From positions 2,728,501-2,792,500 of the forward strand of contig NC_087385.1 of the NCBI RefSeq assembly GCF_963675165.1: a DNA stretch of 64,000 nt. Reading direction: 5' to 3'. The notes under the pieces were generated by a model. The model did not search any database, was not told where the DNA came from, and saw nothing but the letters and a program-made list of their open reading frames with translations. Positions 59,804 through 64,000 of the stretch are shown piece after piece. Origin of the DNA: Halichondria panicea. Lineage: Eukaryota > Porifera > Demospongiae > Suberitida > Halichondriidae. Numbering within the stretch: the first letter of the stretch is position 1; every line of letters starts with the position of its first letter. The position numbers and the translations under genes are program-made.

Positions 59804-60202
59804 TACTGTATATCTTCTAATTTATCGGACACTTCTAATTACCCGGACACTCTTTTGGGCAATTTTCGTTGTTCTAATACAACGGACACTCCAGTACTTT
59901 AATATTACATTTTTTCTAAATATCCGGACAATACCTTGAAAAGTTGAGTTATCATTCACAGACGGCAAGTAAGACTTAGAGCGCTGCAGTTAGATAGCTT
60001 TGAGTAGCTAGTTTTAGATAGCTTGTGCAACTATTCAGTCGTACCCTGTTCTATTAAACTTAGCTAGCTCGCATGCAGCTGCTTGCTTGTTCTAATTATT
60101 CCGGACACTTCGCATGCTCTATAAAAATCTGTTCCAATTATACCCGGACAATTTCCAAAATAATTATTTTTTCCTGTCCGATAAATTAGAAGATATACGG
60201 TA
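59804..60202. mobile_element. 399-bp MITE with 27-bp inverted repeats and internal CCGGACA repeats
   Basis: The left end TACTGTATATCTTCTAATTT and the right end AAATTAGAAGATATACGGTA are inverse for about 27 bp with one mismatch. The interior carries repeated TTCTAATTA.CCGGACAC and ATCCGGACA units. TA-bounded, it belongs to the CCGTA-end group. Confidence 0.75.
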
Positions 60203-61531
60203 TGGTTTTCCAGTGGCGCACAAATAGAATAAGTAGAAACACCTATTTTGGCGTTTGTATTAGAGTGGCGCCTAGCGTTAGAACGTATAATAGTGGTAGG
60301 CTGTTCCTCAAGGCTGAAGGCCTCATAAGCATAAAGCGCCAGAATAATATTCTTGTTACTGAATTGTTGCTGTTTGCGGTCGTGTGTGCATAGATAAAGG
60401 AAGAGAGGGATTGGAAACGAAAGTGGTGCACGTGACCATTTAACATTAGTTCTGTACACAGAGCTAGAAACCTCGAAAACGATCCACTTTTCGTTGTTTT
60501 TGTCGGGTAACTGGCTCGAAATAAGAAAGTTGTGTTTCCTTGAGACATCATCTCGCTACAGCAATTTAATTATAACACGCCTACTGTGAGCCACGTGTAG
60601 TCAGAGCTAGTAAAAGGAGACATGGAAGTAGAGTTATAAGCTTCAAAGTGCTACTTTAGGGTCTTTGATTGCTATAACGTGTAAGCGTCCTGATTACAAC
60701 TTCTAAAATAGGTATAGATCTTTAAATAGAAGTGAGCTGAACAGAATAAGCACATTGCTAGTGGTACTTCATTCTCCTCAGTGTGTAGAAATGCTTGGCA
60801 CCTCTCAAGCCACGCCTGTTACAGAAAGGCTGCTAAAGACAGCCTCGATTGAACCGCGGGGAAGAGCGGATGTTCATTCGAGGGTACTTCTGTTTCCAAT
60901 CCCTCTCTTTCCTTTATCTGAATAAAGTGTAATCCTCAGTTTGCAAGCCAATTAATACCATGGTGGTATGTGCTAGCTGTTGTATGCTGTTCGAGTCATT
61001 TCATGTGATTTATTTATTCCTGTTTAGTACTGGATGTGTGTTGTTCGCACTGTTTTATACAGCTTTAACAGACATGAAAATACATGCCTGGCAGGTGTCA
61101 AACACCCGCGTTGTAAGGTGTTTTGTTTTCAAAGGCTTCAGCTTGTGTGAAGCCTAATAGTGGGATCACCAGATTTTGTATGCATGGTCACATGGTCATA
61201 ATTATACAGAGTCTTTGAACTTTTGATCAATACAATTTTGTATAATAGGTCCCTATATACAGTATTGTATTGATCAGCTATGTACGGTAGTTTTGTAGGC
61301 GGAGGAAGCTCAATACAATGTTAACTATATTAAAGACATCGAGGTGATTGTGTGCGTTTTATCGTGTGATTGTGATTGTGGAACGCTAACCATGCAGCGC
61401 AATAATTCGCTGTACATGTACCTCTGTATTGGAAGTTTATTTTGGTGCTTTTCATAGGTGTTGTTAGTCTACGAATGTTATACTATAATTATAGTTTGTG
61501 AGTTTATGTCATTACTACAGGCTACTGTACA

Positions 61532-61994
61532 ATGGAGTGGTGGAAAGATGTTAAAGCTATTGAGTCCATTCGTGACTTTGCTCTCTTACAGGGTATATTG
61601 AAAAAATCATCTAGTAAACCGGATGATATCTCCCTAACCAATGTATCAGTAGCACTGACCCCGTTCAAGTTTCCCACACAACTATTCCAGCATGCACGCA
61701 CAATTCAAACTCACATCAATCTTCTTGTGGATGCTGTCAGTCAAGACTATCAGTTCCTATCAGATACCCTGAAGAGGTTGGTGCGTTCATTTGATTAGAC
61801 AATGCATTGTTAGCTAGGCTACATGTATTTGACATTCGTGTTGAACTAATTTGTGTATGCTGTGGCCTACACTTCCCACGTAAATGTACGTGTTTCTTTT
61901 GGTTATTTACGATTTTTGCAGTGTGGTAGCCAACGATGACTTTACTAGGAGGCTAATGGAGATTCACAAGAAAGTAACCAGCGACAATAAACAG
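61532..61994 (+). CDS. GSS: Glutathione synthetase, N-terminal part (continues beyond window)
   Basis: Two coding exons are present, 61532-61776 and 61922-61994, encoding the first 106 residues. HINLLVDAVSQDYQFLSDTL and NDDFTRRLMEIHKKV match the N-terminal region of eukaryotic glutathione synthetase, the ATP-dependent enzyme joining glycine to gamma-glutamylcysteine in the cytosol. Exon 2 ends in phase 0 at GTACTG. I find no further exon before 64000, so the next intron exceeds 2 kb. The catalytic ATP-grasp domain therefore lies outside the window. The ATG at 61532 is 11 bp after a splice-acceptor-like CTACAG, pointing to a 5' untranslated exon. Confidence 0.88.
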
Positions 61995-62180
61995 GTACTG
62001 TGTGCAGATGTGTTCTACACACATATACACCACATGTGATAATGAGCAAGTGCATGGATTCATTCAAAGTAGGAAATATTCATAATGCAATGGTTGGGAG
62101 ATTACCTGGGAAATTTTGCATACTTAGTGTATTTCCCTGGGATCTTTCTTGGGTAACCACCTTGAGTATGGGTGTGCTAG

Positions 62181-62244
62181 TATATAGCAGTGTACATTGT
62201 ACATACATGTAATATATAGCAGTGTACATTGTACATACATGTAA
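62181..62244. repeat. Perfect 32-bp tandem duplication
   Basis: A unit beginning TATATAGCAGTGTACATTGT is present twice, at 62181-62212 and 62213-62244, with no differences, so the duplication is recent or maintained. Confidence 0.85.
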
Positions 62245-62629
62245 GTATAAGTCCCTGGGGAGTCCCTGGACTGTTGCACCACCTATTGATTGAGGGGAAG
62301 TCCTAGGGAAATTCCCACACACCTCAGCCCCCACCTGCAATGTGACTGTTGTGATGTCACAGGTATGGTCATGTGTTTGTTTACAGTCTAGTCTCTGCTA
62401 GAATGTACTGGAAGCTTTCTAAGGTGGTATGGTTGTACTAATGGTACATTACACGGATGCATATACGACATCGGCTGTTTTGTGTCATAATTATAAACAT
62501 ATTGTTAACAGAAGCGTGCGTGGTTCACAGGTGGTATAACAAATACTGTTGTGTTGTACTGTAGCTGTATAGTACCCATGTGAGCAGTCTTAGTGTTGGT
62601 GATTATTATGGGAATGCACGAATGTCAGA

Positions 62630-62718
62630 TACCGTTTTACTAAAGTATTATGCGAACTTTGCAAGCGTTGATCACTTCGCAAAGGTTTTTCACCTACAAA
62701 ATATTCTAGTAATTGGTA
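62630..62718. repeat. 96-bp-type MITE, copy 2 (decayed)
   Basis: TACCGTTTTACTAAAGTATT at the left and ATATTCTAGTAATTGGTA at the right, with an interior GTTGATCACTTCGCAAA related to GATCAACCCTCGCAAA of 29265-29360. Confidence 0.6.
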
Positions 62719-63395
62719 GCAGCTTGTAAGCTCAGTGAATAATTACTTTATAATTATTACTCCAAGAGGGGTGTGAATATGTTTGTGCATAGTTATAAGA
62801 CAGCTCACCACTTCTATGAATTTACTCGGGATGATGGTTTCTTGGAAATTATCTATTAATCGTTCTTGGAACATCATTGCAGGAAATTCATGATCAGCCA
62901 TTAGTCATGTTGTTTCTAACATGTCTGCCAGTCTGCATGCGCTGTGTGCTATAAAATTATGCTAATAAACGTGTGTGTTTTTTCGTATCCATCCGTAGCA
63001 GTAGTCTGAAGTTGTGTGTGATACCTAAACCTAAACTTAGAATTTTACTTTGAGACCTCGTGATGTTATTCCCTTTTGTCTAGTTGGTTTTGGTGTATTG
63101 TATTGATTGTAGATTAATGGTAGTAGGTACATCTGATATTAAATTGTGCTTTACAACTCTTCTCACCTCAGAATGCAAACCTTATTATAAGTCTACCACT
63201 ACAGTGTACACAGTGGGACCACAGTGGGACCACACTATAGGCTCTGTACACTAGTCTAACATACTTGAGGTCATTGAAATTAGTGTAGACATTTATTTCA
63301 GGTTGTAATGGTATAGTCTGTCACCTTCACTAAAATGTAGTACCTTATAGTGAGTCATTTTCGTATGAACTACCCAAAATAACTGCCTTGTTGTG

Positions 63396-63830
63396 CGCAA
63401 TGCGCAGCGAGGCATACGGTAGTGTCTGTGTGTGTAGACTGATATATAGCTGCTCAATGATAAATGAAGTGCAAGTAAGAGCTTTTATGCTTTCTAGTCA
63501 TATTTTAGGGGATTTTAGTTTGTGGATTTGCTAGTTTGTAGGCCGTTGCAGTCTCTTCAGACTCGTGTTGATGTAATTATTTTGGAGTTAGCTTTGCACT
63601 GTAACGCTAGCTATTGGTTAGCTGCAAAAGTGAAGAAGGAGCTACAAAGCTGCACCATTTTATGAAATTAATTATGGACTTTGAACTTTTAGCAACATTC
63701 TCGCAACAATCAAGGGTGATCATATCCCACTCTCTCTCTCTCTTGCACCATTCCTGCATGCAAATATAAATAGCAAAAGTATTAGCTTCATGTACGTGCA
63801 GCTAGCTTTCCACCGAGGCACCAGAACCTA
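63396..63830 (+). repeat. Dispersed repeat family B, copy 4
   Basis: Runs from the GCGCAGCGAGGCATACGG end through the TGTCTGTGTGTGTAGACTG and AGTGCAAGTAAGAGCTTTTA blocks to CCACCGAGGCACCAGAACCT. The order is the same as in copy 3 and reversed in copy 2. Confidence 0.7.
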
Positions 63831-64000
63831 CGGTGCTTACAGTTGCATGATATAGTGTAACATAGTGTAAGTTATTCATTGAGATCAAGACCATTTATTG
63901 CACAATAGGTGTCAACAGTTGTTGTGAGGGGTGGGGAAGGGGGTTTCCCTGGGTTTATCCCTGTGGGGCATGCTAAGGCTTGAATGGAATGCAAACACTT

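Larger units (their letters stand above)
59291..61531. other. Divergent intergenic region, bZIP / glutathione synthetase
   Basis: 2.2 kb containing the bZIP promoter, a MITE (59804-60202), and unassigned AT-rich sequence. An acceptor-like ATTACTACAG (61511-61520) just before the GSS start suggests an untranslated first exon upstream. Short open frames here show no family features. Confidence 0.55.
61995..64000 (+). other. GSS intron (at least 2 kb), repeat-rich
   Basis: No exon continuing the glutathione synthetase frame was recognised. It holds a perfect 32-bp tandem duplication (62181-62244), a decayed 96-bp-type MITE (62630-62718) and repeat B copy 4 (63396-63830). Confidence 0.6.

Overview
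The window is eukaryotic nuclear DNA from an animal, most probably a sponge (demosponge-like). The reasons are spliced genes with GT-AG introns of about 60 bp to several kb, a metazoan gene set (Gs alpha, WWOX, phosphorylase kinase beta, MAF1, a Maf-type bZIP), one class A GPCR, and a very large intronless beta-helix/multi-TM protein of a type I associate with sponge gene expansions. The species call is inference. The DNA is AT-rich, with very frequent palindromic words (ACATGTACATGT, ATAATTAT) and many short inverted-repeat elements in introns.

Layout, left to right: ADAT1 (+, 160-2972); a small secreted Cys-rich PKD-like protein with a TATA box (+, 3170-3988); Gs alpha, 12 coding exons (-, 4781-10859); a DUF445 membrane protein, 12 exons (+, 12969-16740); GPATCH1, 13 exons (-, 17086-22238), with an elongator tRNA-Met(CAT) in the opposite orientation in its penultimate intron (17914-17986); PHKB, 32 exons (+, 22599-41226); an intronless 1324-residue beta-helix/multi-TM gene nested antisense in one PHKB intron (-, 32529-36503); an intronless class A GPCR (-, 41709-42911); WWOX, 9 exons (-, 43169-50878); MAF1, 5 exons (+, 52404-58048); an intronless Maf-type bZIP (-, 58493-59290); and the first two coding exons of glutathione synthetase (+, from 61532, continuing beyond the window).

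I reconstructed exon joins by eye from reading frame, splice consensus and family conservation. All joined frames stay open: ADAT1 572 aa, PKD-like 192, Gs alpha 379, DUF445 405, GPATCH1 718, PHKB 1102, WWOX 421, MAF1 277. GPATCH1 and PHKB are head to head across only 360 bp, so a shared promoter is likely. Otherwise the neighbours are unrelated housekeeping and signalling genes, and no operon or pathway cluster is evident. Gs alpha and PHKB belong to the same cAMP-PKA-phosphorylase kinase axis, and MAF1 and the tRNA gene are both linked to Pol III, but nothing shows that these co-locations are functional.

The non-coding part is dominated by small non-autonomous DNA transposons. Several internally different families share TA-flanked CCGTA termini. 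Two others have clear target-site duplications of 8 and about 9 bp. Two larger dispersed repeat families (called A and B here) have four to five copies each.
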